From contig NC_081828.1 of NCBI RefSeq assembly GCF_030867095.1, forward strand, positions 53,979,434 through 54,043,433: a stretch of 64,000 bases of DNA, read 5' to 3'. The DNA comes from Alligator mississippiensis (lineage: Eukaryota; Chordata; Crocodylia; Alligatoridae). The notes under the pieces were generated by a model. It saw nothing but the letters and a program-made list of their open reading frames with translations. It was not told the DNA's origin and searched no databases. The stretch's first letter is position 1. Each line of letters starts with the position of its first letter. The position numbers and the translations under genes were made by a program. This document shows, piece after piece, positions 10,401-21,235 of this stretch.

Positions 10401-12523
10401 TTAAATACGCCCAGTAACCTTAACTGTAGCAGCTTTGCTATATAACTTTACCATCTGGGAGGCAATTTTCTATAACCTAAAATTTACCCTGTCTTCAAAT
10501 GAAAGACTGATCGCATTCTAATAGACTCTGTTCTTTGACATTTTCCATCAGAATCCTCCTCAGTTACAGATTTTTTTTTTTATCATTGGAGACTGGTAAT
10601 TTGTGTTTTGTCCAGCTCTCTCTCTCTGCTCACACATTAGAGCTGTGATACAGATCTAAAACAAAAACCATGGAAGAAAACTGGGTGTTGGGCTTATTAC
10701 ACTAAAGAGAGAAGCCAGGGATGGAATAGTGTTGTAGGGGCATGAAATTAGCTCTTTGGGTTGTCCTTCGTCAAATTCTATGTTCTGAGTAGGGACACTG
10801 TGCTGAGGTAGCGGCAAATAAATTAGAATTATGACTGCTGTAGCATTATTGCATGGAGTCATACCTTTTTTCCCCCCTAAAGGCTTCACAGGCTGCCCAA
10901 GAGGCAGAGGACAATGCAAGAAAAGCAAAGAACTCTGTGAATAACCTGCTTACCATCATTAATGAACTTCTGGATCAACTAGGTATGTATTTACTGCTCA
11001 TCTGTCCCCACTTCCAGAAGCATTCTACTCACTTTGTGTGTTTTTGTTCTTCAGAACGTGGTGTTGCCTGACTGATGCTAGGAAGCACAATTTCTCTAGG
11101 TGACCTGTTGCAGTGCTTGACCACCCTCATAATCAGAAAGTTCCTTCTAATGTCTGACGTATGAACAGAGTGTTTTTGGGTTCAAGTTTAAAGTAAAATG
11201 AAGCTGTGAGGCGGCTTTCTTTTGAAGCAGTCATCAGCAGCGTTCTTAGTTGGTAGGCCAGAATAACCCAGCTCAGATCTGATGTAGGCTGGTATTAGCG
11301 CTAAGCCACCAGCACCACCGCTGCTGCTGCTGCTTTCCCCTCACTGTCTGGCCACAGGTTTGGGCAAAAGATCCCCACTGCTGAGCTGGGACACAGGCAA
11401 GCCACTGCTGCCAAAGTCCCTTACTGAGAATATCACCAAAGCCATCCAACACCCTGGGTTGAATCTGCTGGTTGTAGATTGCCAAACCCTGTTCAAAACA
11501 TAATATGACTTCATTTATTTTTTTAAGCAAAGTTTTGGGGTTTGGGTGGGTGGGGTTTTTTTTCTGTCTTATAGAACTCTGTCCTTCCAGGCACTGTCCG
11601 TGACAGGTTATTGGAAGAATGTTTATTCAAAATAATTGCTGTGCATTTTAAAATTCAAGTTCAGTTGCATCCCAAAACTTGAACAATATTTAGTAAATTC
11701 CTACATGGTGAGATAAGCATTGTGTATTTAGTAGAAGAAAATCAACTGTTTAATAGACAGCTGTAATTCATTCATGTTGATTTGAATAGCCTGATAAGTT
11801 ATAAAAGCAGAGTTTGTCAAGAACCCCCAAAATGAAATTTATGGCCTTTCATTATTATATTATGTTTAAAAAGCCTTAATTGAAAATAAGTAAAAAAATG
11901 GCTGAGGATCTGGCCTGAAATGTATACTTCAACTCAGGAAGTACAGACTAGATGATATATCTTTGATTTTCATTTTTGTGGATAACAGCTCAGCAGGAGT
12001 GTTTCATTTACAAATGTAGTGGAACCCATTTAAGCTGCAATTCAACTCTGTGAAGTCCACATCTTCTCTGTTTCATTGAATTGCAGCCGGCAGTGGACAG
12101 TTCCGTTAGTGATACTGCTCTGTGGGAAAAAAAATACTTCGCTGTGACAGTATTTCCACTATATCAATCTATAATTGTTTTATAGTATGTATGAAATGTC
12201 TTGAGAGTAGGCAGTAGCTTGGTGAAGTGCGTTTAGTGGAATTCACTATGTTTCTTCTTTTACCAGGACAACTGGACACAGTGGACTTGAATAAACTGAA
12301 TGAGATTGAGGGTACACTGAACAGTGCCAAAGATCAGATGAAAGATAGTGAGCTTGACCGAAAAGTGTCTTTCCTGGAGAAGGAAGCCAGGAAGCAAGAC
12401 GATGCCATTCAGGCTTACAACAGGGACATTGAAGAAATCCTGAAAGACATTAACAACCTGGAAGACATTAAGAAGACATTGCCATCTGGTTGTTTCAACA
12501 CCCCGTCCATTGAAAAACCCTAA
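4254..12523 (+). CDS. LAMC1: LAMC1 3' part: coding exons 19-28 of laminin gamma-1
   Basis: Ten exons join in one frame into the last 515 codons of laminin gamma-1 plus a stop, with consistent phases (1-0, 0-2, 2-2, 2-0, 0-0, 0-1, 1-0, 0-0, 0-1, 1-stop). The protein is the secreted gamma chain of most basement-membrane laminins; this part is the long-arm coiled coil (domains II and I), which winds with alpha and beta chains. The translation is Ala/Glu/Lys-rich heptad sequence with many N-glycosylation sequons and ends in PSGCFNTPSIEKP, the vertebrate gamma-1 C-terminus. The penultimate-region Cys (12491-12493) links to the beta chain, and Glu third from the end (12512-12514) is known to be needed for integrin binding. 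Upstream exons (LN, LE and L4 domains) lie left of the window. Exon numbers assume 28 exons as in human. Confidence 0.97.
5085..5164 (+). CDS. LAMC1: LAMC1 exon 20
   Basis: The 80-nt exon lies between TTTTCAG and GTAAGA, starting in phase 0 and ending in phase 2. It encodes SISPTETSSDSNNMT and LAGEARELAER, matching the gamma-1 segment with the conserved NNMT sequon. The Ser/Thr-rich loop interrupts the heptads. Confidence 0.95.
5656..5793 (+). CDS. LAMC1: LAMC1 exon 21
   Basis: The 138-nt exon runs from after GTTCAG to before GTGAGT, phase 2 to phase 2. It encodes HKQEADEIVRVAKAANDTST through IDELNRK. NDTST and NQTA are sequons shared with mammalian gamma-1. Confidence 0.96.
6009..6153 (+). 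CDS. LAMC1: LAMC1 exon 22
   Basis: The 145-nt exon starts after TCTTTTAG (completing a split Lys codon) and ends in phase 0 at GAG before a weak GTATTT donor. It encodes YNQAKNISRDLEKQANKVL through AVDSRGLE. The match to gamma-1 ends exactly here and resumes in exon 23. Confidence 0.93.
6154..7770. repeat. GC-rich composite repeat block in LAMC1 intron 22
   Basis: A block of diverged, irregular repeats occupies about 6400-7240, with recurring strings such as 'catcaggccag', 'gcacagagccagccc' and 'ccatgtggggctt'. It is followed by C/A-rich tandem repeats. AT-rich flanks hold an imperfect inverted repeat: 6249-6268 matches the complement of about 7715-7734 at most positions. This suggests one composite transposon rather than unrelated pieces. 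Long frames inside encode low-complexity peptides and look non-genic. Confidence 0.55.
7256..7600. repeat. C/A-rich microsatellite and minisatellite
   Basis: A pure (CA)n run sits at about 7364-7405, flanked by degenerate units built on CACACCCCTTCACAA and CCCCACA. Confidence 0.95.
8299..8448 (+). CDS. LAMC1: LAMC1 exon 23
   Basis: The 150-nt exon is phase 0 at both ends, between CACATGCAG and GTAAGT. It encodes NEANKIKKEAEELDQLIDRK and LEVKNLLEKGKTEQQ, among the most conserved parts of the gamma-1 coiled coil. Confidence 0.97.
8856..8970 (+). CDS. LAMC1: LAMC1 exon 24
   Basis: The 115-nt exon runs from after TCTTTAG to before GTATGA, phase 0 to phase 1. It encodes TADQLLARADAAKALAEEAA and LQEANNILSNLR, matching gamma-1. 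Confidence 0.96.
9503..9702 (+). CDS. LAMC1: LAMC1 exon 25
   Basis: The 200-nt exon starts in phase 1 after TTTATCAG (split Asp codon) and ends in phase 0 before GTGAGT. It encodes DFDKRVNDNKTAAEEALKKI, then AAADAREAKNKADDAEKIAN and SVQK. NKT occurs twice as a possible glycosylation site. Confidence 0.97.
10034..10192 (+). CDS. LAMC1: LAMC1 exon 26
   Basis: The 159-nt exon is phase 0 at both ends, from after GATCTTAG to before GTGAGT. It encodes NAASTKSDADKTFSDVTELA through NQDMMMAGM. The block KQLQDAEKELKRKQEDANQD is nearly identical to human gamma-1. Confidence 0.97.
10883..10982 (+). CDS. LAMC1: LAMC1 exon 27
   Basis: The 100-nt exon lies between CCTAAAG and GTATGT, phase 0 to 1. It encodes ASQAAQEAEDNARKAKNSVN and NLLTIINELLDQL. 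Confidence 0.97.
10983..12266 (+). other. LAMC1: LAMC1 intron 27 with a CR1 fragment
   Basis: The final intron is 1284 bp. About 11095-11165 reads like a minus-strand CR1 3' fragment (the complement of a string coding SLRKFFL-like residues). A CTG-rich patch at about 11318-11332 is short. Nothing else is recognised. Confidence 0.6.
12267..12523 (+). CDS. LAMC1: LAMC1 exon 28, terminal coding part and stop
   Basis: The exon starts in phase 1 after TTTTACCAG and codes GQLDTVDLNKLNEIEGTLNS through TLPSGCFNTPSIEKP, then TAA at 12521-12523. Cys at 12491-12493 and Glu at 12512-12514 are the conserved chain-linking and integrin-supporting residues of gamma-1. The frame has no lesions. Confidence 0.98.
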
Positions 12524-14927
12524 GGGTCTGCTGGGGGTGGGGGGAGATTTCCCCCCAGTGACTGGTGGAGCAGTTGTTTGGCTATGGAGTGCCTTAACAT
12601 ACAAATTACCTTCTTCAACTCCCCGACTCTCTGCTGCTCGCAGTTGCTGTTTTCTTTCCAAGTTAGGAAAAGTTGCGAAGTTTTAAAGAGAAGCAAATTA
12701 AAATATCCATCTTCGGGCATCAAAGGGTTTTTTTTATAAATTCTGTCTTCCTGAACACTCCACCCTCACCTCTGTCTTTCTCATTCCCCTTTGATTTGCA
12801 CAAGGATGTGAAATGTTCAGGACTGTTTGTACAGTGGTTCAGAAATAACCATGTGAACTGGGGTACAGTAAGGCAAAATTAGCTCTTGCTTCTCTCCTCT
12901 TCTTCCACTCCCCCCACAACCACTGGAGCCTCCTCAGTCCCAGAGCTCTGTTTCTATGAAGGAAGGGGTTGGCTACCAAAGTATTATTGTAACGGCCAGT
13001 ATAGCTGCACTCAAAGAACATTAATCTCCTTCCCCAAGTTCTAATTGTGTTTTTAAAAAATCCTGCAAAAATTAGTGGCCAATCAAAAATTTTGGTAGCC
13101 ATCTGCCAAACTTTTTAGCATCTTTCCTGAGTGCAATATATCCCTCTGCTGAGAAAGATAGTATTTGAGTAGAGCTTTTGTGAGGGAAAGGAGGTGGAGT
13201 GGTGAGAGGTCTTCACAACACTGCTGTTAGCCTTCAAAGCAGAAATGTTGTCTCAAGTCTGTGAACAGCTGCCTAGTCTAATTTTCCAGGTCAGGAAGCC
13301 TGCAAATGATCAGCTCTGTTCTCATCAGTAAATGTCACTAAGGAATTTCCAGAGGACCATTCCAGGGATAGAATGATTAATGGAGACAGGACTTTAAGAA
13401 TTAAAAAAACCCAAACCTAATAAGATCTTTTTGAAGAAGAATACAGCCATCCAAAGAACTGCTACCAGTGGGTCTGTCTGAACTTGAAGTTAATATCTGC
13501 AGATGGAAAACCGGCTTTAAAGACAGGGATACAGGGGGTAGTCTCCTCAACTTCTGTCTGTGAGGGAATGGGGTTTTTTCACTACAGTTTCATGATTGCC
13601 TTTGTTAGCTGTTTATCTGATCAAGAGCCAAAACTCACACTTTGCCTCATTTTCTTGCTGATCCTCCAGTCTTCCTAAAACACTGCAGCACAAATTGTTC
13701 AGGCCAACCTCTGGTGGCAATTACCCTGCACTCACAGTATTTCATGTAGCTGCCACTGCCACCTCTTTAGACCTTCTGTCCAAGTTGATGACTCCACTCC
13801 CTCCTGGTTTACTTTCCGCATAGGATTGAGAAAGGGGAGGGGGATCTTTCACTCCTCTCTTCCTCCTTCATCTGAGGAAGTAGCAGCCTCTGCAGTTTTT
13901 CTTACTAGCTCAGTCTGATGTTCCCCCCACCCCTTCTTGAGATCCATATATATCTATCCTTAAACACTATGCAACTTTGTACGTTTGCGTAGCGGGGAAG
14001 AAATTATCTGACACACACTGGTGCTATTAATTATTTCAAATTTATATTTTTGTGTGAATGTGGTTTTTTTTGTTGTTTTGTGTTTGTTTGTTTATCATGA
14101 TTATAGAGTGAGGAAGTCTATCTTTTTGTGTGTGTGTGTGTAAATATACTCAGCCCTATCTCCAGAGTGGCACCGTCTGTTCCTTTACCTGCTTCCTTTT
14201 ATCCATCACAGCACATGCACCATATAGCTCTTCCATTTATTATTCCTTCAGGGTTAGGTATTTCTTTGGCTCAGGCTCCTACTCTTTTTCCCTCCTCCAC
14301 ATTTGCAGTATCTATATCCTGTGGTATTAACACAAACCTGTTTGCCTGTATATGCAGTCCGGTGATGGGACATGTCGACCTCCCTTCAAAAGCCAGCACC
14401 AGATGTCCAAAGTATTCTGAAGTGTGTAGTTCATAGGAACTAGTTATGTTCTATCTCTGACTTTTGGGAAGGATGTCATGCTGATTTTTGGATGGCTGTG
14501 GGTTTACATCTGGACATCTGGAAGGCGTAGCACTATTTCCAACCCAAGTAAAGGGTGTGAGGGCTGCAACTGTGACCTTTCTGCATAATACGCCCTTTTG
14601 TGAGAAATGAGAATTCAGTGTGAGGCTCAATTACAGCATTGGGGTTGTGCTGCCAGGCAGGAGAAAGTGATTCCCACCAGCCTGTAGTATACTAAACAAC
14701 AGCGTTGGAGGAGGGTCGCCTTGCCCATCACACTTGTGGAACTCTCACATCAATATTTCTGCTGGCTGCTCTGGTCACGTGGGTGTATCCTAACCATGTT
14801 TCCTCTGTGCCAAGGCTAGGGAAAGAACAGGCACAAAGATGCATGCACCTCCTGGCTGACCTCAGGCCTAAGGTTTCCTGCTTTTCCCTTTGTCTTAAGC
14901 ATTTTTTTAACAAAATTTTTATTTTTA

Positions 14928-14933
14928 AATAAA
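14928..14933 (+). terminator. LAMC1: Possible alternative polyadenylation signal of LAMC1
   Basis: AATAAA occurs in an A/T-rich context 290 bp before the preferred signal. It could give a slightly shorter transcript; usage cannot be judged from sequence. Confidence 0.4.
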
Positions 14934-15219
14934 AGATCTTTATAAACAATTTCTTAATACACTACTGCGTTATGGCCATTATTGCATCGTATAGGTCCAG
15001 TTATTTCTTTGAGTAATGTGATGACAAGACGGCTGCTGGTAGAATGCTGGGTGTCACAGGGAACCCATGGCAGTTCCCTCCTCATTTTATTCCCAACTGT
15101 GGCCCCCTCAGTATGTGCCTTCACTTCAGCTTTTGCCTTATGTGGTCTTACTGTCTGGGGCGGTGAACAAAATGCAACACTTGCAGTTTTTTATGTATAA
15201 AACAGTATTTCTTATTTAT

Positions 15220-15225
15220 AATAAA
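15220..15225 (+). terminator. LAMC1: Likely main polyadenylation signal of LAMC1
   Basis: AATAAA is followed by GTCTGAATATTTGTAACC and, 30-60 bp later, a T/G-rich downstream region. It is the last good signal before repeat-rich intergenic DNA. Confidence 0.7.
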
Positions 15226-15245
15226 GTCTGAATATTTGTAACCCC

Positions 15246-16284
15246 TTATACCAGGGTTTTCTTTGAGTGTTGCTTTATTTGGCAGGGCATGAAAAATTAC
15301 TTGGTTGTAAGGTTTGCCTCTTGGTGACTAAGGAACCAATGCCATGATGGTTACAGTCCCCTTCTTCTGGAATTATTTGGGTTGACGTTTGGAGAGAGAG
15401 GTCTCAACTTACATCCTTCTCTTGGGATTTAGGAAAGCAAGGTAAGAAATATGCAAAAAGAGTCCCACCATTTCTCTAGGAGGCGACAGACTAATACCAG
15501 CTTTCTTGGAGAGTTAATAGACAATAGTTGCCTGTTCAGTTATACTGTCTGCCTTCAGTGGCTCCCTGCCTTGTTTAATATTGGTAAAATCAATACTGTT
15601 AATTTGGATTTCACCACCTTTCTAATTGGAGGTTGAGTTCTTGGATCTCAAGGTACCTTTCTAATGTGAAATGTCTAGCTTTGCTGCTGCTACTCTTTCC
15701 CTTCCTCCTCCTCAATTTATGTGCTAACATAGCCTGATGCCCATATAAGGGTCATGAAGGAAGACTATTTTTAAGGATATGTCCTTTTTTTTCAACACAG
15801 AACAGTGAAAATACTTTCTTTGCTATTAAGTGCGTCTGAACAAAGACTATAAGTAAAAAATACTTCAACGAATTGCAAAAGGTTACTGTAGTAATGTTTT
15901 TGCACTGGGTCCATTAAGAAGCTTTAGTTTCTTTGACTATAAGCTAAGGCGCTATGTTGTTGTTTTTCTTTGTACTTTGAAAATAGGTATATATGGTGTT
16001 AGCTGACTTGGTTATTAAGCTTATAGAAGGATTGCATATGCTGAAGGTAAAATGTATTCTGCCTTGCTTAAACTGATGGAAGAAGAAATGGCTCTGTACT
16101 GAATCTTCTGAGTAAAAAATGGAATTTAGTATCCACATTTAAGCTTTGTGTTATAAGAAAACCCAATGAGCTTGGCATTCCCAGGACTGTTCCAGTGGAC
16201 TTCCCTCCCTCACCATGAACTTCAGCTATGCAAAGGAAACCTGTGTTCTGTCTTCTCACTTTCTCATTTTATTACTAACTTGCT
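15246..16284. other. Intergenic DNA after LAMC1
   Basis: This is AT-rich sequence with no recognisable gene, repeat or RNA. Open frames are short and in all orientations. Confidence 0.5.
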
Positions 16285-16490
16285 TGTAGTTTGGGTCAGA
16301 AGGGACATATAATCGTCTGGTATAACGTACCGTATAACACAGAGCACAAAACATCATCCAGCAATCCAAATCAAATCTTCCAGCTACTGGTTAGTGCACT
16401 ACATTGCATCTTTTACCGAGACATCCTGTGACAAGAATCTGCCACAATCTCTTGGTAAGTTGTTTTCAAGAGTTAATTACCTTTATTGTT
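16285..16490 (-). repeat. CR1 LINE 3' fragment
   Basis: The + strand reads 'gggtcagaagggacatataa' then 'cgtctggtataacgtaccgt', the complement-orientation tail of a sauropsid CR1 (normally 'cagaagggaccattatgatc'). Strongly diverged, so an old copy. Confidence 0.7.
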
Positions 16491-16780
16491 TGAATTGTGT
16501 TGAGCTTCACACTTGCTGTTAGAATTTGCTAATGCCTTAATTCCTAGACCTCATCCAGACCAGGATTTAATTGCGATACCAGTGTGTATTATCTAAAGGG
16601 CTAACAAATGCATTTTTAAAGTCTAATGTAGATGAGGCATCCTGCCTTCAAAGGTAGAGTTGAACAGGTTAAGTTTCCTGCCATGGCTCTACTTGACTTC
16701 TAAAGCTGTGTTAGTGTGTGCTAACTAACTTCATGCCCTGAAAGCCTAACCTCAAGATGTGGGTCCAAAATCTGCTAGAA

Positions 16781-17014
16781 AAAGGATGGCCAACCTGCAG
16801 CATGGGTGCCACAAGTGGCATGGGCAGTTTCTGTGTGGGCATGCAGAAGATTGGTGAAGGAACCAGCAGTATGGTGGCAGATAGGGCAAGCAGCATGGGG
16901 AAGGAAGCAGAAAGCAGAGCAGCAGATCAGGCAGGGGAAGGGAATTGGAATGCCACTTGGGGAGAGTGCAGGGCTAATTTGTGGCGCACCTGCCAACCAG
17001 GTTTGCCCCCACTC
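16781..17014. mobile_element. Non-autonomous hAT element, GGTGGCCAA family, copy 1
   Basis: The left end AAAGGATGGCCAACCTG and right end GGTTTGCCCCCACTC are inverted relatives of the ends of the 18353-18900 element, and internal strings such as 'gcagaaagca' and 'gatcaggcag' are shared. Candidate 8-bp duplications are tgctagaa (16773-16780) and tgttagag (17015-17022), 6 of 8 identical with a central TA. There is no transposase. Confidence 0.65.
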
Positions 17015-17576
17015 TGTTAGAGAAATTACTCTCAAATGACTTTTGTTTACTGTTTAGAAGCACAAGTTCAGTCAAGAATGAGGAGAGGCTAGCACGGATC
17101 ACTCTTGCAAAATATGCTGGTTTGCAGACATGGTTGTTTATGAGCAAACATGCAGTAAAGTCTGTCTGTGGTTGTAGTTGATTACAAGTAATCATGATTG
17201 TATACCACTACTTATAAACATGATCATATACCACTACAAGTAATGGCTTATGATCAGAGGCTTGTCCTGGCAACAGTGCTGATCTTGCATGGACCATTCA
17301 TCTGAAGACAGTGTCTGCTTTCTGTGTATTCCAGATGCTGAGAATAAGAAATGTGTCTATCCTCTTTTCAATGTCCAGACTGCAGGAGAAAGGGCCAGGT
17401 CCTCGGCTCGCATAATTATGCTGAGCTCCACTAGCTGTCACAACGCGATGCCAGTCTGCCACAGAAGAGAATCTGTCCCAAGTGTCTGACCTGTCACTTG
17501 CAGAAAGACTTTCCTGAGGATCTTGTTTAGGTCTCCACATGGGAGGGTGTAGTTACTTCCCTTTTATGCCTTAGAG

Positions 17577-17807
17577 CAGGGGTTGGCAACGTTTTTGGGC
17601 AGTGCGCCAAAAACACCTGCGACTTCAACTTGTAAGATGTTGGCATGCCGGGAATGGATGACAGGGGAACCATGAAGGGTCTGATCCTTGTGTTCTGGCA
17701 GTGCAGCCCTGGCCCCTTCCCCACCTCCCACCCCAGATGCATGTGCCAAGCAAAATGCATTTGCATGTTGCATTCTGGCACCCATGCAGAGGATTGCCTT
17801 ACACCTG
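17577..17807. mobile_element. Non-autonomous hAT element, 231 bp, perfect target duplication
   Basis: The element starts CAGGGGTTGGCAACG and ends TTGCCTTACACCTG, with a perfect 8-bp duplication ccttagag at 17569-17576 and 17808-17815. Ends and duplication length are typical of hAT transposons; the central TA of the target fits the Buster group. Confidence 0.85.
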
Positions 17808-18352
17808 CCTTAGAGCAATAATTCAATAACACTTTCTTAATATTGGCAAGGTGGTGGTTCCTCAGTGTTCCCTACATAGTTTGGGCTGTTTTGTGACTTC
17901 CTTCCTTTTCGTATCCTTGTCCTTGTGACAAGGTATTTAGCAGAATTTGCAGAACCACTGGAATCTGACATGGCCGTGCTGTGAGCGGTTCTGCTGTGGC
18001 CTCAAACTTGTGACCTTCTGGGCTGTTGACCATGTGGTTGACTAAACTGGCTTAATCCTGAGGATTTTCCACCATTCTGTCACTTGCATACCAGTCAGCT
18101 CCTTCCAGTAGAGAGAGAATACTGTCTGACTTTATATTGACAGCATTTCTGTCAATCTCATCACAACCTGAAGGAAGTAGTTTTTACAATATTCGCACGG
18201 TTTTGTCTGGCAGCCTCCCGCCTCCCCTAGAAAATCAATAACCTATTTCATTTGATAGTCTTTGCCAAAAGCCCTGAGAATATGGTGTACAACTCTTACA
18301 GGTCTATGGTCTTTCTAGGCAAAAACTGTGATGGTCTATTCACAAAATACTG

Positions 18353-18900
18353 CAGGGGTGGCCAATCTCTGGCGTGGGCACAGTGCTGGGGGGGGGGGGG
18401 GGGGGGAGGGTGTGTGGGGTGACTGCCCTGGGCGCTGAAGTGAAGGGGCACCAACAGGTGCTGCCCAGCCGGGGTGGGATGCAGGACAGCCACAAGTGGC
18501 TCATTTAGGGGGGCATGGGGATGGGGGAAGGGTGGCTCCTGCTGCTGTGTGCGCTCCTGGACAAGCGGGGAGGAGGCAGGGGGGCACGTGCCCCCAAATC
18601 TGTGCCCGGGGGTGAGGGAGGGCTGCTGCTATGGGCTTTGTCCTGGGTGCCAAACTTCCTTGCCACAGTACTTCATGGGCAGCTTCTCTCTGTGTGTGGC
18701 ACACAGCAGACAGGACAGGGGACAGGCTGAACAGCAGCAGATGAGACAGAGCAGAAAGCAAAGCAGCATATCAGGCAGAGAGTACAGGGCAAGCAACAGT
18801 GCTGAATAGCAGATGGGGTAAGGAAGTGGGATTGGAGTGGCACTTGGAAAAGGTGTAGGCTAACTTGTGGCACGTTTGCCAGAAAGATTGGCCCCCACTG
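18353..18900. mobile_element. Non-autonomous hAT element with 19-G run
   Basis: The ends CAGGGGTGGCCAATCT and AGATTGGCCCCCACTG form a good terminal inverted repeat. Flanking 8-mers aaatactg (18345-18352) and atgtactg (18901-18908) agree at 6 of 8 positions. A homopolymer of 19 G occupies 18388-18406. Frames inside (up to 111 codons) encode nothing recognisable and include no transposase. Confidence 0.8.
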
Positions 18901-18908
18901 ATGTACTG

Positions 18909-21033
18909 CGAGGAGTCTGCTGCTGCCTTCTCCCAGCTGAAGGGTGGGTGTCTCTGGGAGCCCTTTAATGCTGTAGGCTATGAAAGGAGATGCCTTGAGA
19001 ATAATCAAGTTACCAGGCTGTTGCTTCCTCAATTTGCTTAATGCAGCAATGGAGCTTGTCTTGTGGGAACCACCAACCAATCCAGAGAAGAGTTAATGTG
19101 GGAACTGGAGGCGGGGAAGAGGGGGAGGATGAGAGCAAAGAAATAAGCAGTAAATATGCAACAATCCTTACAAGGCCCTCACTGGCCAGTATGACTGATA
19201 AAAGCAGAGGGAGACTTAGCTGTTGCTCTCATCTCCTCCCCCCCACCCCTTTCCCCCCTCCCTTCTATCTTTCTCTCTCTTTCTCCCCCACCCAGCATGC
19301 AGTGAGCTTTGCATCACTTCAGAAGTAGAGGGCTCATGATACCACTGGCCATATGCTCTGAAATGCCATCATTTCTTTGCTTGCTATGGTAACTGGCACT
19401 GAACTGTTTCTTCTTTCCTCCCCAGAATCATCTTTACCCTGCTATTTAACTTTGTGCTTTCTGGAACCTGCCAAGTTTTCCCACTGAAGCCTATGAGCCA
19501 TGTAAATCCTGCCACACAGCTCTTCTTGAGGAGATAATATATCTGCTGCTTGGGAATAGTCAATAGTCATGGTTGAGACAGAGCTCACATTGCAAGCCTG
19601 TTAGCAGCCACCGCTCTGAAGATGCTCGTGCTGTCGGCTTAGCTCATGCTGCTAATGTCTTTGCTCTCCTTGACGGGCACTGCTGTGAAGGCATCATAGG
19701 GGACAACCAGCTCCAGCAGGGGGGAGGATGGCATGTTTTAAAGATCCCTAACCTCTGTGATTCCATGAATGGCTTGAGGCTGGATTTTCTAAATGGTGCT
19801 GTTTTATTAATTATTTATGCAGCCTCATAAATATGCGCAGCTCTTCAGGCAAATAAAAACTGTCCCTTCCCTGAACGGGTTTCTGTCTGTATCCAGACAG
19901 AGTAGCCATTGTTGGAGATCTGGGCCAAGGAGCAGGCAGCACAGCAGGGAGGGTTGGAAAGGCAAGCTTTGTTTTTCCCAGCCCCGCAGTCATTGCATGC
20001 TACTCTGGTACTCCATTGCAACTGAAGACTGCTTTCAACTGCTTAACCCCCAACCCTGAGGTGCCAACACAGCAACTGGGGCTTGACAGGGTATAGCGAT
20101 GTTACGCTACTGACATTGGCAGCACAGGGGAGGAGTGGAGCAAACTTGGCTGGATCTTCCTGCCGTGACCTGGGCCTCGCTCAGGGCTCTGTGCCAGCGA
20201 CATGGCACAGCAGTGTGTGACTTCTGGCCAGTCTTTGGCAATCCCTGTTTGTTTTCTGTGATTGTTGTATCCGTGTCCAAAGATGGCTGATGCGGCCTAT
20301 CCGGGACAGACTCTACTGGCAGACTCTACCGCAGCTTAGGCATGTGTTTCCATGTGGGGTGGGCAGCGGTGGATTTTTTTTATTTGGTTTTTATTTGGTC
20401 TGTGACACGTTGTTTCTGCCGCTCCCACTTTTCCATCTCCTGTTGTGAGGTTTCAAAGCAAGTCTTGGCAGGTACAACGAGTGCAAATGTGGGAGAGACA
20501 AGGGAAAGGAAGAGAGCAAGGGATACAGGAATAAGATCAAGTGATTTCTTAGAGTTTGCTTTATTTAGGCTGTTCTGCTAGATTTGCTTCTCTCTGTTTC
20601 ATGAATCTTTGCATCCCGTTGAAGCTGAAGTGTGTTCGTGCAGTGCCTGTCTCACTTTTGTTTGGCAGACCTGAGGTGTTAGTGGCAAGGAGGCAGGAGT
20701 GGTCTTGAGAGCACAGGAGAATGGAAGGGCAGAAGGGCCCAGGGTTGGGAGAAGCGAGGGACACAAGCATTGGTTTGCAGGGATTGGCTAAGCTAAATTG
20801 GCAACTAGTGAAGTGTGAATGAAATGACGTTACAATAATAGCAGGGGTCAAAATAGTTGGAGTTTTGGGGTTGTTATAACTGAGGTACAAATCGCTGGTT
20901 AGGCCATGAAGCTTCTGATGGTAATGAGGACTTTTGGTCTTTAGACTCTAAAATGATGTTCCCGTAGTCTTCTGCTGGATGCTATGTAGATCACTAGGCC
21001 ACTTCTCTGGAGATAGGCTTTTAGTGGAGGTCT
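18909..21033. other. Intergenic DNA without recognised genes
   Basis: Mixed-composition sequence including a C/T-rich stretch at about 19230-19295. I see no exon, repeat family or RNA here that I can name. Confidence 0.45.
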
Positions 21034-21041
21034 CTCTAAGC

Positions 21042-21227
21042 CAGGGGTGGGCAAAATGCGGCCTGGGGGCTGGATGTGGCCTGCCAGGCCATTCTATCCA
21101 GCCCGCGGGGCCCCTAAAAATGTAGAAAATTAATATTTATCTGCCCTGGGCTGCCTGTCACGTAGCCTTCGATAGCTTGCCAAAACTCAGTAAGCAGCCC
21201 TCTGCCCAAAATAATTGCCCGCCCCTG
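21042..21227. mobile_element. 186-bp hAT MITE, perfect target duplication
   Basis: The ends CAGGGGTGGGCAAAAT and ATAATTGCCCGCCCCTG are inverted relatives, and the 8-bp duplication ctctaagc (21034-21041 and 21228-21235) is perfect. The ends match the inner element at 54524-55512, so both belong to one family. Confidence 0.92.
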
Positions 21228-21235
21228 CTCTAAGC

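Larger units (their letters stand above)
12524..15245 (+). other. LAMC1: LAMC1 3' UTR
   Basis: About 2.7 kb follows the stop without exon-like frames, a length close to the long 3' UTR of mammalian LAMC1. It is U-rich with several poly-T runs and a (TG)n at about 14127-14142. The end is placed shortly after the AATAAA at 15220-15225, where a T/G-rich stretch (15255-15285) could be the downstream element. No splice signals or CR1 were noticed inside. Confidence 0.75.
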
